Positions 25,451-35,036 of a stretch of 64,000 nt of DNA are shown in pieces. Under the pieces are notes generated by a model. That model had not been told where the DNA came from. It saw nothing but the letters and a program-made list of their open reading frames with translations, and did no database searches. Numbering within the stretch: the first letter of the stretch is position 1; every line of letters starts with the position of its first letter. A program made the position numbers and the translations under genes. This stretch comes from Nitrospira sp. (GTDB lineage Bacteria; Nitrospirota; Nitrospiria; Nitrospirales; Nitrospiraceae). The stretch spans positions 1 to 64,000 of the forward strand of contig JAEURX010000075.1 in NCBI GenBank assembly GCA_016788885.1. Direction: 5' to 3'.

Positions 25451-26620
25451 TTAGACCGTCCGTTGTCCGAGTGCGTGGACGATCTCGATGCGGGCCGCCC
25501 GTGCGGCGGGCACGAGGCCCCCGATGACTCCCATGCCGGCGGCAAACAATAGTCCTTCGCCAACCATCGCGGGGGTGAGATGAAAGGCAAAGGCCAACTC
25601 GGCGCCGGTATCCCAGTTCACGGTCGAAATCGTCACGGAATTGAGCAGGGCCGCACCGGCCACACCCAGCAGTCCCCCGGCCAGGCCCAGTAGAATCGAT
25701 TCGAGCAGAAAGGCCTGCAAGATGTGGCTGCGCGTAAATCCCAAGGTGCGAAGTGTGCCGATCTCCGTCGTGCGATGCGCGACGGAAGCGGACATGGTCA
25801 TCGTGGCCCCGAGCATGGCCCCGACGCTGAACACCACGGTCAGGAATAAGCCGGTTACGCGAATCAGTCTCGCCAGCCCCTCGGCCTTGCCTTCGTAATA
25901 TTCCGGCTCGCGCTTCACGGACACTTTGAACCGGGGATCACGCTCCAGTCGCGCCTTGAATGCGGGCAACACGGTCGGATCGGCCAGCCGCACGGTCATC
26001 GACGAGAAGACCGTCCGATGGAAGGTGGCCATCATCTGCTCCGCATCGCCCCAGACCTCGGAATCGAACCCGCTGCCCTCCGACTCGAAGATCCCGACTA
26101 CCGTCCACTCCCGCCGCCCGAACCGCAGCGTTTCAGAGAGCCGGGCTTCAGGAAACTGCTTGGCCGCCTGGGTGCCTACAATGACCTCCGTCGTGCCCGG
26201 CTGCCATAGGCGTCCTTGAACGATATGCACCAGGGGACGCACCGCAACGGCATCGGGCGACGAGCCACGCAATGAGAGGCTGGCCAGGCTTCCGCCTTCC
26301 TGTTTGCGCAAAGTGAGTTGCAACGCGATCTCGCGCACCGCCGCGGCCTGATGGTTTGCCAGGGTGACGACCTCCGGCTGCGCCGCCAGCACCCCGGTCT
26401 GATCGCGCGACAGGCTGCTTTCGATTTCGGAGAGCGCCCCCTTACTCATCACAATCGCGTTGGCAGGGTCCCCGGTTCTGCCCATCGTCCGCTCCAGGCC
26501 GTGCGCCAGCATCAGAATGGCCACGAACACGAACACGACAAGCCCAAGGCCCAGCAGCGTGAGCAGCGTCGTGACGCGGCGCGCCCAGAGATTCCGCAGA
26601 CTGTACACGCTCCACAACAC
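25451..26620 (-). CDS. ABC transporter permease (FtsX/MacB type), second of two
   Basis: A 389-residue permease with one N-terminal membrane helix (WARRVTTLLTLLGLGLVVFVFVAIL), a periplasmic domain of about 200 residues, and three C-terminal helices (VTGLFLTVVFSVGAMLGA, FLLESILLGLAGGLLGVAG, AMVGEGLLFAAGMGVIGGLVPA). This is the FtsX/MacB_PCD layout of exporters that move substrates from the inner membrane or periplasm outwards. The GTG at 26620 with GAGG upstream fits the family N-terminus; longer starts would run back into the first permease gene. It ends the HlyD-ATPase-permease-permease operon. Confidence 0.9.
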   Translation of the reverse strand: MLWSVYSLRNLWARRVTTLLTLLGLGLVVFVFVAILMLAHGLERTMGRTGDPANAIVMSKGALSEIESSLSRDQTGVLAAQPEVVTLANHQAAAVREIALQLTLRKQEGGSLASLSLRGSSPDAVAVRPLVHIVQGRLWQPGTTEVIVGTQAAKQFPEARLSETLRFGRREWTVVGIFESEGSGFDSEVWGDAEQMMATFHRTVFSSMTVRLADPTVLPAFKARLERDPRFKVSVKREPEYYEGKAEGLARLIRVTGLFLTVVFSVGAMLGATMTMSASVAHRTTEIGTLRTLGFTRSHILQAFLLESILLGLAGGLLGVAGAALLNSVTISTVNWDTGAELAFAFHLTPAMVGEGLLFAAGMGVIGGLVPAARAARIEIVHALGQRTV

Positions 26621-26637
26621 CGGCCGACCTCGCGACG

Positions 26638-27804
26638 TTATCCTCTGTGACGCAACCCTTCCAACGTCGTCATACGGCTGAGACGCACGGCGGGCCAGAG
26701 GGCGGCCAGCAGGCCGACCAGGACCATTACGCCCAGACACAGCCAGATCGTCTCGGCGGTGATCTCATAGGCGCCTACCGTTTTTCCACCGGCGACCATG
26801 ACCGCATAGAGCCGCGCCGCCGGGTACAACAATCCCAAACCCGCCAGGGCGCCGCCCAGCGCCACCAGCAGCGACTCCCCCAGGACCAACGCCACCAGGT
26901 GGCGCGGCTGGAAGCCCAGGGTCTTCATCACCCCGTATTCCCTCGTTCGCTCGCGCACCGCCATCGCCAGCGCATTGACCAGAACCAGGGCCGCGATGCC
27001 ATTCATCACGCCGGACAACCAATCCAACGTATCGAGCAACGCGCCCGAGCGCGCGACCCAACCGGCAATATAGGCCTGTTCGCGCTCCGTCCTAGTTTCC
27101 GCGAAGGAGTTGGCAAAGGTGGCATCGATGGCGGCGACCACGCTGCGGGGATTCACGCCCGGCGCCGTCGTAGCGACGTACCAGCCCACTTGGTCGGCTC
27201 GATCCGGCGCCGCCGTCCTCAGACGCTCGTTGGCAAACTGCCAATGCACATACAGTTCGCCTTCACCCATGATGCCAGGGCTGCTGCTGCGGAAAATGCC
27301 GCGCACCGTCAACTCCCAGTTGCCGGGGTGAGACGTACCCTTGAGCGGAATCACGTCACCGACCTTCCAGCCGAATCGGGCGGCAAGTTTCTGTCCGATG
27401 AGGCATCCGCCTCGATCCTTGAGAAACGCCAGACGATCCGCTTCATTCAGGATGACTTCCGGGTACGTCTCGAAGAACGTGCTCATCTGCTCCGCAAACG
27501 CCCCGAACGATTCCTTCGCATCCCGGTACTCCACGCCAAACACGTTGCCGTAATGCACCACCTGCACGCCAGGGACCACCGCTATGCGCTCTCGATACGA
27601 CAAGGGCAGTAGCAGTGAATCGGACATGGCATGAACGGTGATCAAGCGATTGTTGGCCGCCGCCCTCACGCCGCTGTGCCATTCATCCAGCGTGAGCCGC
27701 AACAACCCGAAGGCCAACACGACCATCGCCAGGCCGCCGACCGTCAGCGCCAAACGCACCGGCCGCCGGACCGTGTTCCGAAGCATCAAGCGGATCAGTG
27801 TCAT
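26638..27804 (-). CDS. ABC transporter permease (FtsX/MacB type), first of two
   Basis: A 388-residue permease with the same layout as its neighbour: N-terminal helix ([19 protein letters not shown]), a periplasmic domain and three C-terminal helices in the FtsX region ([54 protein letters not shown]). The start overlaps the stop of the ATPase gene by 4 bp (ATGA), so both are translationally coupled. The two permeases are diverged from each other and probably form a heterodimer. Confidence 0.92.
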   Translation of the reverse strand: MTLIRLMLRNTVRRPVRLALTVGGLAMVVLAFGLLRLTLDEWHSGVRAAANNRLITVHAMSDSLLLPLSYRERIAVVPGVQVVHYGNVFGVEYRDAKESFGAFAEQMSTFFETYPEVILNEADRLAFLKDRGGCLIGQKLAARFGWKVGDVIPLKGTSHPGNWELTVRGIFRSSSPGIMGEGELYVHWQFANERLRTAAPDRADQVGWYVATTAPGVNPRSVVAAIDATFANSFAETRTEREQAYIAGWVARSGALLDTLDWLSGVMNGIAALVLVNALAMAVRERTREYGVMKTLGFQPRHLVALVLGESLLVALGGALAGLGLLYPAARLYAVMVAGGKTVGAYEITAETIWLCLGVMVLVGLLAALWPAVRLSRMTTLEGLRHRG

Positions 27805-28484
27805 GGCGGCAACTCCAACAGCCCCTTTTCGAGATGCCGGATCATCTGCGCCCGCTCGGCCGCGCGGGGATCGTGCGTGACCATCACGATGGTCTTGCCC
27901 AATTCACGGTTCAACCTGGCCAGGAGAGTGAGGATGTCGTCGGCAGATTCGCGATCGAGGTTGCCGGTCGGCTCGTCCGCGAGAATCATGGTCGGATCGC
28001 TGACGATGGCGCGCGCCACGCCGACCCGCTGCTCCTGGCCACCGGATAACTGCCGGGGATAGTGATCCATGCGATCACCCAGCCCGACCAGCCGTAGCGC
28101 GGTCTTTACATGGTCGGCGCGCTCTCGCCGCGTCAGATGCGTCAGGGCCAGCGGCAATTCCACATTCTCCGCCGCCGTCAGCACCGGAATGAGATTGTAG
28201 GTCTGAAACACATACCCGATGTGGCGCGCGCGCCAGCGCGCCATCTCGCCTTCCGACAAGCCGTCCAGCCTAGTTCCGGCCACCACCACCGATCCGCTCG
28301 TCGGCCGATCGATCCCGGCCATCACGTTCAGCAACGTACTCTTGCCGGACCCGGACGGTCCCATGATCGCGAGAAAGGTGCCGGCCGGAATGTCGAACGA
28401 CAAATCCTGCAGGACCGACACCTCGGTGCCGGCACGGCTGTAGCTCTTGGTGACTTTCTGGAGACTGACGACCGGATCAACCAT
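27801..28484 (-). CDS. ABC transporter ATPase (MacB/LolD type)
   Basis: A 227-residue ATPase. Walker A is GPSGSGKST, the Q-loop is [20 protein letters not shown], the signature is LSGGQEQRV, Walker B is [12 protein letters not shown] and the switch His is in [12 protein letters not shown]. The short length and the [16 protein letters not shown] segment are typical of the MacB/LolD/DevA group that works with FtsX-type permeases. Together with the adaptor at 28496 it can drive efflux through a periplasm-spanning complex. No outer-membrane TolC-type channel is seen in the window. Confidence 0.95.
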   Translation of the reverse strand: MVDPVVSLQKVTKSYSRAGTEVSVLQDLSFDIPAGTFLAIMGPSGSGKSTLLNVMAGIDRPTSGSVVVAGTRLDGLSEGEMARWRARHIGYVFQTYNLIPVLTAAENVELPLALTHLTRRERADHVKTALRLVGLGDRMDHYPRQLSGGQEQRVGVARAIVSDPTMILADEPTGNLDRESADDILTLLARLNRELGKTIVMVTHDPRAAERAQMIRHLEKGLLELPP

Positions 28485-28495
28485 GGGCGAACTCG

Positions 28496-29764
28496 TTACG
28501 AAGCTCGACGGATGACCGACACCGTGCTGCCGGAACGCATGGTTTCGGTCGGCGCGACAATCACTTCATCGGTCTGCGACAAGGGTCCATGCACGGGGAC
28601 CATCCCAGCCGCGGGGGTCCCGACCTGCACCACCGCTTCCGCCACGATACCCGCACGCACAACGAGCACCACCGACCGCCCCTCGCGCGTCACCACGGCG
28701 GTGGACGGCACACCCCAGTCTTCCCCCGGCTCTGTCGGCGTCCCGGGAACAGGACCAAACGTGACCTTGGCGCTCAGTTCAGGCCGCACCCGATCATCCA
28801 GGTCACGAAATCGGATGCGCGTGAGCACCGTCCCCTTGGCGCGATCGGCGATCGGCATCACCTGCTGCACTTCGCCCTGATATCGGTACCCCGGCACCGA
28901 ATCGAGTTGAATCTCCGCCGGCTGGCCGGCCCGCACGCGGTGAATCATTGATTCCGACACCTCCGCATCGACCGTCACGGACAAGGGGTCGACCATGTTC
29001 ACCACGGACCCTCCGGAACGGACGGTGGCGGTGAACGGCGATACGACCTCGCCGATCTCCGCCAGTTTCTTCACGATGACTCCGTCGAAGGGCGCGTGGA
29101 TGCTGGTATTGTCAAGTTGAACCGTGGCGTTTTGGCGTTCCGCCTCGGCCGCGGTCACTGCCGCTTCAGCCGATTTCACGGCAGCCGCGGCACGACGCAG
29201 GCGGGCCGAGGCCATGTCATACTCCGATTTGGTGACAAACGACTGCTCCAGGAGCGTCCTCACCCGCTCGAAACTCAGCGTCGCCTCTTCGAGTTCCGGT
29301 TTGGCGGCACCCAGTTGCGCCCGCGCCACACCCAACCGTGCCAAGGCCTGCCGATAGAGCGCATCCATGTCGTCATGCTCGATACGTGCGATCAGTTGGC
29401 CCTCCTTCACGCGATCACCGACGTTGACGCCGAAATAGATCAATCGTCCGGTGCCCTTGGACGCAATCGAGGCCTGCCGCTGCGCGACCACATACCCGGT
29501 CGCCGCCAATCCGGCCCCGCTCCCTGACGGCATGCGAATCACCGGAACCACCTCGACCCGTTGATCCGGCTGCAGCCAGGCGCCGCTCCAGGCCAATCCG
29601 GCCGCAACCAACAGGACGGCCAGCGTCAGCCAGATCCACCGGCGCCGACCGGCAGGCGAGGGCTCACCGGGAGCGGGACGACGAATCGCCAACCCGTCCA
29701 AATCGGCGTCGTGAATGCCGGACTTGCGAGGCTCAGGACGATCGGGTGATTGATGACTAGACAC
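28496..29764 (-). CDS. HlyD/MacA-type membrane fusion protein
   Basis: A 422-residue periplasmic adaptor anchored by one helix (about 42-62, [17 protein letters not shown]). Lipoyl-type segments ([40 protein letters not shown] and further on [22 protein letters not shown]) flank a coiled-coil hairpin (about 150-215), followed by beta-barrel and membrane-proximal parts. The start is GTG at 29764 with GGAGG 5 nt upstream; sequence before it is not typical coding sequence of the family. It sits 11 bp before the ATPase gene and 73 bp after the PepSY gene, and completes an export operon. Confidence 0.9.
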   Translation of the reverse strand: MSSHQSPDRPEPRKSGIHDADLDGLAIRRPAPGEPSPAGRRRWIWLTLAVLLVAAGLAWSGAWLQPDQRVEVVPVIRMPSGSGAGLAATGYVVAQRQASIASKGTGRLIYFGVNVGDRVKEGQLIARIEHDDMDALYRQALARLGVARAQLGAAKPELEEATLSFERVRTLLEQSFVTKSEYDMASARLRRAAAAVKSAEAAVTAAEAERQNATVQLDNTSIHAPFDGVIVKKLAEIGEVVSPFTATVRSGGSVVNMVDPLSVTVDAEVSESMIHRVRAGQPAEIQLDSVPGYRYQGEVQQVMPIADRAKGTVLTRIRFRDLDDRVRPELSAKVTFGPVPGTPTEPGEDWGVPSTAVVTREGRSVVLVVRAGIVAEAVVQVGTPAAGMVPVHGPLSQTDEVIVAPTETMRSGSTVSVIRRAS

Positions 29765-29837
29765 GATACCTCCTCCATGGAACGGCCGCGAGTCGCGCCG
29801 CTCCCTGCTAGTGCCATTCGAACTGCCGGAGCGCGAG

Positions 29838-31079
29838 TTACGACGCCGCCGCCGCGGGCCGCCGCTCTCGCCCACGCCGCCTACGCCACCACATGAGGAA
29901 CCCGGTGGCATAGATCACCGGACAGGCCAGGCCGCTTGCACACACGAGCAGACGGCCGGGCATCCCGAACGCCTGCCCCGAATGCAGGGGCCATTGCCAA
30001 TCGAGAAACGTTTCGCCGGCGCTCCGCCTTGTATCGGGGGCCCGCACGTCGAGAATCGCACCACTGTATTGATCCACGCTCACGATCCGTTCCGACCAAA
30101 ACGTGCTCAATCCCGGCACGCTTTCCCGTCCGACCTGATAGACGCCTGTTGCATCTTCCGGCATGGAGATCGACCTCAGTCGGCCCTCCGGATAGCGAGC
30201 CGCCGCCAACGCCACCGCCTGCTCCGGGCTGATCGGATGCCCACCGGCAAGCGGGGTGGAATGAGGGGCCTCCACAGGCCCGCGTGTTGCCGGAGACATA
30301 AGCTGTGTCACCCAGACGATGGGATCTGCCCAGTTCATATAGGCACCCGAGAGCAAGATCGCCCCGATCGCAAGACAGAGATAGAGCGCGACCGTCTTAT
30401 GGAGATCAAACAGGAGACGGAACGGTGTGACCGGTCTCCTGATGACCAACGCCTGCCGCCACTGGCCATTCACAGGCCACCAGACGATCACGCCCGTGAT
30501 CAACGCGAGAATCAGGAGCCACGCCACAATCGCCGCAAGAGTCACGCCGTTCACACCGGCCAAGAGTTGAAAATGCAGCGAAAAGACGGCATCCATGAAA
30601 TAGCGGGGGACCCACTCGCCAGCTGCGTAGCTGCGCACCCCTGTCACGCGGGCCTGATAGGGATCGACAAAGATTCGCTGCCAGGCTGTCGAGGGCTGCT
30701 CAACATACACGGCCACGACACGTTCACGAGTCGGCGCGCCATACACCTGGGTGATGCGGCTTCCCGGCGCCGCCGCCCGCTCCGCCGCCGCTAAGATCTC
30801 ACCCACCGGCCGATACTCATCCGGCCCTGGCGCCGGAACCTCTACCGTCAGGAGTGTTGGATTCAGCCACTCGTCGATCTCCTGAAAGAAGACGAGCACG
30901 CTACCCGTCACCCCGAAGACCACCAGCAGCGCTCCGACGAATAGCCCCAAATACAAATGCACCTGCACCCACAGAGCGCGCCACGCGCGTCGGCGAGTGC
31001 GCCGGGAGGCGTCTGGCATCAACACCGATGCGGATGTGACGGTCTCATGTCCCATGTGACTCATGATCCTGCGCACCAC
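29838..31079 (-). CDS. PepSY-associated membrane protein (PiuB-like), head of exporter operon
   Basis: A 413-residue protein with four main membrane helices: the first in VHLYLGLFVGALLVVFGVTGSVLVF, the last in the segment from HSGQAFGMPGRLLVCASGLACPVIYATGFLMWWRRR. PepSY regions occupy the periplasmic parts. It is most like the PepSY protein at 42814-44070. Unlike the other three it does not follow a receptor gene directly; it follows the RAPP small gene at 31247 by 167 bp and precedes HlyD and the ABC genes. It could reduce a metal chelate that is then returned by the exporter, as in siderophore recycling (inference). The start may also be one of the ATGs at 31064 or 31055. Confidence 0.88.
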   Translation of the reverse strand: MVRRIMSHMGHETVTSASVLMPDASRRTRRRAWRALWVQVHLYLGLFVGALLVVFGVTGSVLVFFQEIDEWLNPTLLTVEVPAPGPDEYRPVGEILAAAERAAAPGSRITQVYGAPTRERVVAVYVEQPSTAWQRIFVDPYQARVTGVRSYAAGEWVPRYFMDAVFSLHFQLLAGVNGVTLAAIVAWLLILALITGVIVWWPVNGQWRQALVIRRPVTPFRLLFDLHKTVALYLCLAIGAILLSGAYMNWADPIVWVTQLMSPATRGPVEAPHSTPLAGGHPISPEQAVALAAARYPEGRLRSISMPEDATGVYQVGRESVPGLSTFWSERIVSVDQYSGAILDVRAPDTRRSAGETFLDWQWPLHSGQAFGMPGRLLVCASGLACPVIYATGFLMWWRRRRGRERRPAAAAS

Positions 31080-31246
31080 ACCTCTGGAAAACGCGCCGCA
31101 ACCGGTATCATCACCACGGTCTCATCCACGTCGTTCGACCGAACGACGATGCTGAGGACGGGCCATGACCCAATCCATGACACGAGCTCCGATTGAATCG
31201 GACCCACATGCGAATGAAGCCCACTGCGTACGGATGAATCGTGTGA

Positions 31247-31636
31247 TCAGGAGAGAGGAACGGGGGGACCGCGGCCGTGGGCCACAATCTCAAACAAGGT
31301 ACGATAGGACAGTAGCAGCACCACCAGCGGGACAAATTCAGAGACCACGATAGGGAGACGTGGAATTTCTGGAAGAATGAACGCCGTTTCGTCTTGGGTC
31401 ACGGCGCAGGCCCAGTTCGTGAGCGGACTACCTTCAACCCTGCCATGATGGCAGGGATCCTGGTCTCCCCCGGCATGGAGATGAAAACTCCGGGAAGCCG
31501 GCTTTTCAAAATCAACGAAACAAGTGTGGCAGAGAAACCCGGCGACCAGCCGGATGACGATCAGCAGACAGGCGACCGCCAACGCCGCGTGAGGCGCCAG
31601 GCTGAATCGATGATGCTGTGAGGCAGAAACCAGCAT
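31247..31636 (-). CDS. RGPP-ended small membrane protein, CxxC-F class
   Basis: A 129-residue protein with two hydrophobic segments, the first at about 15-33 (LAVACLLIVIRLVAGFL) running into CHTCF, the second near 95-113 (IVVSEFVPLVVLLLSYRTLF). Between them lie FHLHAGGDQDPCHHGR, NWAC and ILPEIPRLP. RGPP lies four codons before the stop (31262-31273). Close relatives are the products of 34237-34641 and 46524-46919. The start at 31636 is favoured because an ATG at 31690 lies upstream of the predicted transcript start. Downstream is the PepSY/exporter operon. I infer a metal-sensing arrest ORF. Confidence 0.82.
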   Translation of the reverse strand: MLVSASQHHRFSLAPHAALAVACLLIVIRLVAGFLCHTCFVDFEKPASRSFHLHAGGDQDPCHHGRVEGSPLTNWACAVTQDETAFILPEIPRLPIVVSEFVPLVVLLLSYRTLFEIVAHGRGPPVPLS

Positions 31637-31675
31637 TGTGGTCACCGGGAACGAGAAACGATCAAAAGACGCTTT

Positions 31676-31730
31676 ACCATACGAAACCATTCCCTATCTT
31701 GTCCAGCAACGGTTGCTCACGGATGCTACA
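31676..31730 (-). promoter_or_regulatory. Repeat-box promoter of the RGPP/PepSY/exporter unit
   Basis: Minus strand from 31730: TGTAGCATCC, GTGAGCAACC, then GTTGCTGGAC. TGGACA as -35 (31700-31705) and TATGGT (31676-31681) as -10 are 18 bp apart. The predicted transcript start near 31669 rules out the ATG at 31690 as the start of the small ORF. Confidence 0.6.
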
Positions 31731-31749
31731 GGCGAGCGCACGCTCGGGT

Positions 31750-31781
31750 ACCGGCCCGGCATGGAATCATGCCGGGCCGGT
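31750..31781. terminator. Perfect 14-bp hairpin after a receptor gene
   Basis: 31750-31763 pairs with 31768-31781 around a 4-nt loop. It lies 22 bp beyond the stop of the receptor gene and before the promoter of the next unit, so it separates two transcription units. There is no T-run. Confidence 0.7.
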
Positions 31782-31802
31782 GTGCACTCCAACTTGGTGG
31801 GA

Positions 31803-34019
31803 TCAGTAATAGATCGAATAGCCGATCGAGGCCGTGGTCCCACGCCCGGCGAAGTAGAAACTGTTGGTGAAGGAAATCTGGTTAAACGGCGTCGCATATT
31901 GTTTGTTCAGCAGATTCTCCACCCCGAACCGGAGCGTGCCCGGTCCTGCTTTGACGGTGCTGATCAGATCGACCAGGAAGTATTCCGTCTGACCGAAGGG
32001 ATCGGCCGTAGGATCGATCCCGGAGTTGAACGCCGTCAGCGATCGCGAGCGGCTGCCGGAATAGAGCACTTGAACTCGGTTGCGCCATTCCCACTCCGGC
32101 ACCGTCAGGTGTTCGAGGTAGGCGGTGATCTTCTGCGGCGCAATGGAGAAGCCGTTCAACGGCACCCGGACATCCGGGTTGAAGGCAATGGTCTGATCGC
32201 CTTCCACGAAGGTGTAGGTGCCGCCCAGGCGCACCCGTTCGATCGGCTGCACATCAAGTGTGGCTTCCACACCGTAGATGGTTTGCGGCGCACGCCGGAG
32301 AGAATTCGTGAACTGGTCAAAGTTCAGACCCAAGGACGACTTCGAAATGTACCCGGACACCGAGGCCTGGACCTTGCTCCATTTTCCCCGCAACCCGAGT
32401 TCATAGTTATTCACCCGCTGTGGCTGCAACCGCTGGAGCGAAATGGCGGTACCAGGCGGCACGTTGCCCAACGCGTTGTCGATCGACCCCACCGGCACGC
32501 TGAAGCCTTGGCTGAAGTTGAAAAATACATCCAGCGGGTCCAGCAGATGGTACACGAATCCCGCATTGAACACGGTCGTGTCGAAGTCGATCGAACTGGC
32601 CGGCAAGAACGTGGTGCTGTCGGTGAAATCGCTGCTGGACACCTTCACACGCTCATGCCGCACGCCGCCGCGCAGGACCAGCGCGGCGAGCGGAGTCCAC
32701 TCCCCCTGCGCGAACACCGCGGTGCTGTTGAAGACACGCGAGGGAGACGAGGCCACATCGCCGTTCTTGCTGAATACCCGTCCACCGGACCCGTCGAAGA
32801 CGGACTGATCGTAGAGCGTTGAAGACTGGGCGCCATGTTGGCTGGAGAAGTCCATGCCCCACACGATTTCCGGCTTCCCGTAGAGCGGAATGGGCGTGGT
32901 GATGTCGAGCCTGGTTCCCAACACATCGCTTTGGTTATAGCCTTGCAGCACGTCCGTGCCGCCGAACAGACGGCTGTCCAAAGTTGGAAACCGCGTCTGC
33001 TGCGTGCGGTAGTACCCTTGCAAGTGCACGCGGCTGTCGAGAAACAGGTGGGGGTGGGTGTAGTCGGCGCTGATTTGCGTGTTCGTCAGCTTGGGTTGGT
33101 CGGCCAACGACAAGCCGGGTACGTAGCGCGCAAACGTCCGTGGCAACGCGTCCACATTGGGATCCACCAGATAGTTCGTATCCTGCCAGGACTGCTTGCG
33201 GTTGAAGGTCAGTTGAAACCGGTGGTCGCCGAAGGTCGCCCCGAACTTGCTCATGATGTTGTAGTTCTTGGTGTCGGCAAATCCGCCGACCGTATTGGTG
33301 CCGGGCATGGTGCGCGAGCCGTTCGCGTCGAACATCCCTCCCTGGTGGTTGAAGCTGCCGACAATGTTGTAGTCGAACCAGTCTTTCTTGCCTTGAAAGC
33401 CCTGCACCACGGTCCCGCTGAGCCCGCGCAACACTCTGGTCAACGACCCGCTCCCTTGCACCTCCGTGTAGTAGCTTGGCTTGCCCTCACCCGGCTGCTT
33501 GGTAATGATATTGATGAGACCGCCCGTGGCGCCGTTGCCGTAAATCGCAGTCGCCCCGCGGATGATTTCGATGCGTTCGATGGCGCTGGGATCGATATGG
33601 GCCAGATCGAGTTCGGTGGTTGGGCTGCTCTGTTGCGGGACGCCGTCGATCAAGATCGCAATCGACCGTCCTCTGATCTTGAGGGACGTGCCGGAGTCCA
33701 TCGACTGGTCGTTCTGCGACATGCCGGGCACCAGTTTCGTCAGAATCTGCGTGATACTCCGGCTTGGCGAGGCGGCCAGTTGCTGCCGCAATTGCTCTTC
33801 CGACACAATGGTCACGGCTTGGTTCACGCTTCCCATGGAGGTGGGCGTGCGGGTGGCCGAGATCAAGACATCCGGAGCATTCACCACCGGAATCTCTTCT
33901 GCCGGTTCCCCGGACTGCGGTTCGGCCGCCCATGTCGACAGAATAGGACACAAGACAACGACCCCAAGAGCAACCGCGGTTCGAGTGCTCAGTGTAGATA
34001 TGAGACGACGCATCTTCAT
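31803..34019 (-). CDS. TonB-dependent siderophore receptor (catecholate/hydroxamate type)
   Basis: A 738-residue outer-membrane receptor. A signal peptide (to STWAAEP) is followed by a TonB-box-like EIPVVNAPDVLISATRTP, a plug with EEQLRQQLAASPSRSITQIL, GRSIAILIDGVPQ and IERIEIIRGATAIYGNGATGG, and a barrel ending ASIGYSIYY. The plug is nearer to IutA/FepA-type receptors than to the FhuE-type ones in the neighbouring units. The ATG at 34019 follows GGAAG by about 10 nt; longer starts add an unlikely Arg/Cys-rich stretch. The RSPP small gene lies about 217 bp upstream. It has no PepSY gene of its own and is followed by a strong hairpin. Confidence 0.9.
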   Translation of the reverse strand: MKMRRLISTLSTRTAVALGVVVLCPILSTWAAEPQSGEPAEEIPVVNAPDVLISATRTPTSMGSVNQAVTIVSEEQLRQQLAASPSRSITQILTKLVPGMSQNDQSMDSGTSLKIRGRSIAILIDGVPQQSSPTTELDLAHIDPSAIERIEIIRGATAIYGNGATGGLINIITKQPGEGKPSYYTEVQGSGSLTRVLRGLSGTVVQGFQGKKDWFDYNIVGSFNHQGGMFDANGSRTMPGTNTVGGFADTKNYNIMSKFGATFGDHRFQLTFNRKQSWQDTNYLVDPNVDALPRTFARYVPGLSLADQPKLTNTQISADYTHPHLFLDSRVHLQGYYRTQQTRFPTLDSRLFGGTDVLQGYNQSDVLGTRLDITTPIPLYGKPEIVWGMDFSSQHGAQSSTLYDQSVFDGSGGRVFSKNGDVASSPSRVFNSTAVFAQGEWTPLAALVLRGGVRHERVKVSSSDFTDSTTFLPASSIDFDTTVFNAGFVYHLLDPLDVFFNFSQGFSVPVGSIDNALGNVPPGTAISLQRLQPQRVNNYELGLRGKWSKVQASVSGYISKSSLGLNFDQFTNSLRRAPQTIYGVEATLDVQPIERVRLGGTYTFVEGDQTIAFNPDVRVPLNGFSIAPQKITAYLEHLTVPEWEWRNRVQVLYSGSRSRSLTAFNSGIDPTADPFGQTEYFLVDLISTVKAGPGTLRFGVENLLNKQYATPFNQISFTNSFYFAGRGTTASIGYSIYY

Positions 34020-34236
34020 GGCGGCACAACTTCCTTTCATTCCTGGCACAGGCCGTCTGTTCAGGCAGAGACAACGGACGCCGGGCCCGACGCGCTGCCT
34101 GCGGCAGAAGGGCGGACAAGACCCGTTCACAGTCCGATCCGGCTCGCCATCAGGCGAATCCACGCATACGGCGCAGGCAGCATTACGCCGAGAGAAGCCA
34201 GGTTCGAGACGCTTGGGTGATGATGTTGATGGTGCG

Positions 34237-34641
34237 TTAACAGGCGCGGGCGGTACGCGGAGGGCTGCGGCCAGTGGCCGAAATCAGCAGGAGACTACGG
34301 TAAGAAGCGAACCACACCACCAACGGGACAAACAGCACGACCACGACCGGGAGGCGCGGAATCTCCGGCAGGATGAAGGCGTTGTCATCCTGATTGACCG
34401 AACAAGCCCAGTTGACCAGCGGCCTGGCTTCGACCTGCCCGCGGTGACAGGGCTCGCGGTCGCCGCCGCCGTGGAGATGGAAGTTGCGGGTCGCCGGCGT
34501 TTCCAGCTCGGTAAAACAGGTCGCGCAGACAATGGCAGCAGCAAGGCGAATGACAATCAGCACGCTGACGAGGGAAACCGCCAGGAGCGGACCCTGTGTC
34601 GTCTGTCGAGCCCCATGCATGGAGCGCCATACGCCGTTCAT
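34237..34641 (-). CDS. RSPP-ended small membrane protein, CxxC-F class
   Basis: A 134-residue protein of the same class as 31247-31636: hydrophobic segment VSVLIVIRLAAAIV running into CATCF, FHLHGGGDREPCHRG, NWACS, ILPEIPRLP and a second hydrophobic segment. The C-terminal motif is RSPP six codons before the stop (34258-34269). Ser replaces the Ala/Gly of the other eight, and this is the longest tail after the motif. Whether RSPP can still arrest ribosomes is an open question. The start may be at 34641 or at the Met seven codons later. It lies before the receptor gene, behind a repeat-box promoter. Confidence 0.82.
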   Translation of the reverse strand: MNGVWRSMHGARQTTQGPLLAVSLVSVLIVIRLAAAIVCATCFTELETPATRNFHLHGGGDREPCHRGQVEARPLVNWACSVNQDDNAFILPEIPRLPVVVVLFVPLVVWFASYRSLLLISATGRSPPRTARAC

Positions 34642-34670
34642 ACGCTCTACCCATCGAATTGAAGGCGCTC

Positions 34671-34725
34671 ATACTACGAAACCGACGAGAAATTCGTCTA
34701 CCGACGATTGCTCACACTTGCTACA
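34671..34725 (-). promoter_or_regulatory. Repeat-box promoter of the RSPP/receptor unit
   Basis: Minus strand from 34725: TGTAGCAAGT, GTGAGCAATC, then GTCGGTAGAC. TAGACG (34695-34700) as -35 and TAGTAT (34671-34676) as -10 are 18 bp apart. The leader before 34641 would be about 23 nt. Confidence 0.6.
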
Positions 34726-35036
34726 GTTCGTGATGTACGGCGAACGAGGGAAGGCCTACAGCGCAAGCCGGGCATCGAGTGCAACCGGCAGCGGCTCGTG
34801 AATCGTTGAAAGCGTACGGTGCCTGAGCTAGTGCGCGAGGGTGTTGACGGGAAGGCCGCGGCCGTGAGCCGTGCCGCTACCGGTGCATACACCACATGAC
34901 CATGCGGACTCCTGGCATGACCTGCCGGGAGCATAGGAGATCATGCCTGCTGCGGCGGGAGCACGCTTCTCGACGACCACGCCCCATCACTCAAGTCGGC
35001 GCTCAGCGCTGTCTTCAGATCATCGTGGCTCGTGCG
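34726..35036 (-). other. Intergenic stretch after a receptor gene; nothing recognised
   Basis: It lies between the promoter box of the next unit and the stop of the receptor gene at 35037. There are no convincing ORFs. A 10-bp palindrome GGCCGCGGCC lies near 34855, but I see no clear terminator or RNA gene. Confidence 0.4.

Noticed and set aside
31637-31690. Upstream ATG for the RGPP small gene
   Set aside because: It lies upstream of the predicted transcript start and only 10 bp from the repeat box, unlike its relatives.
34698-34934. A 78-codon minus-strand frame before the RSPP small gene
   Set aside because: It overlaps the repeat-box promoter, has no hydrophobic segment or Cys pair and does not end in the R-x-P-P motif.
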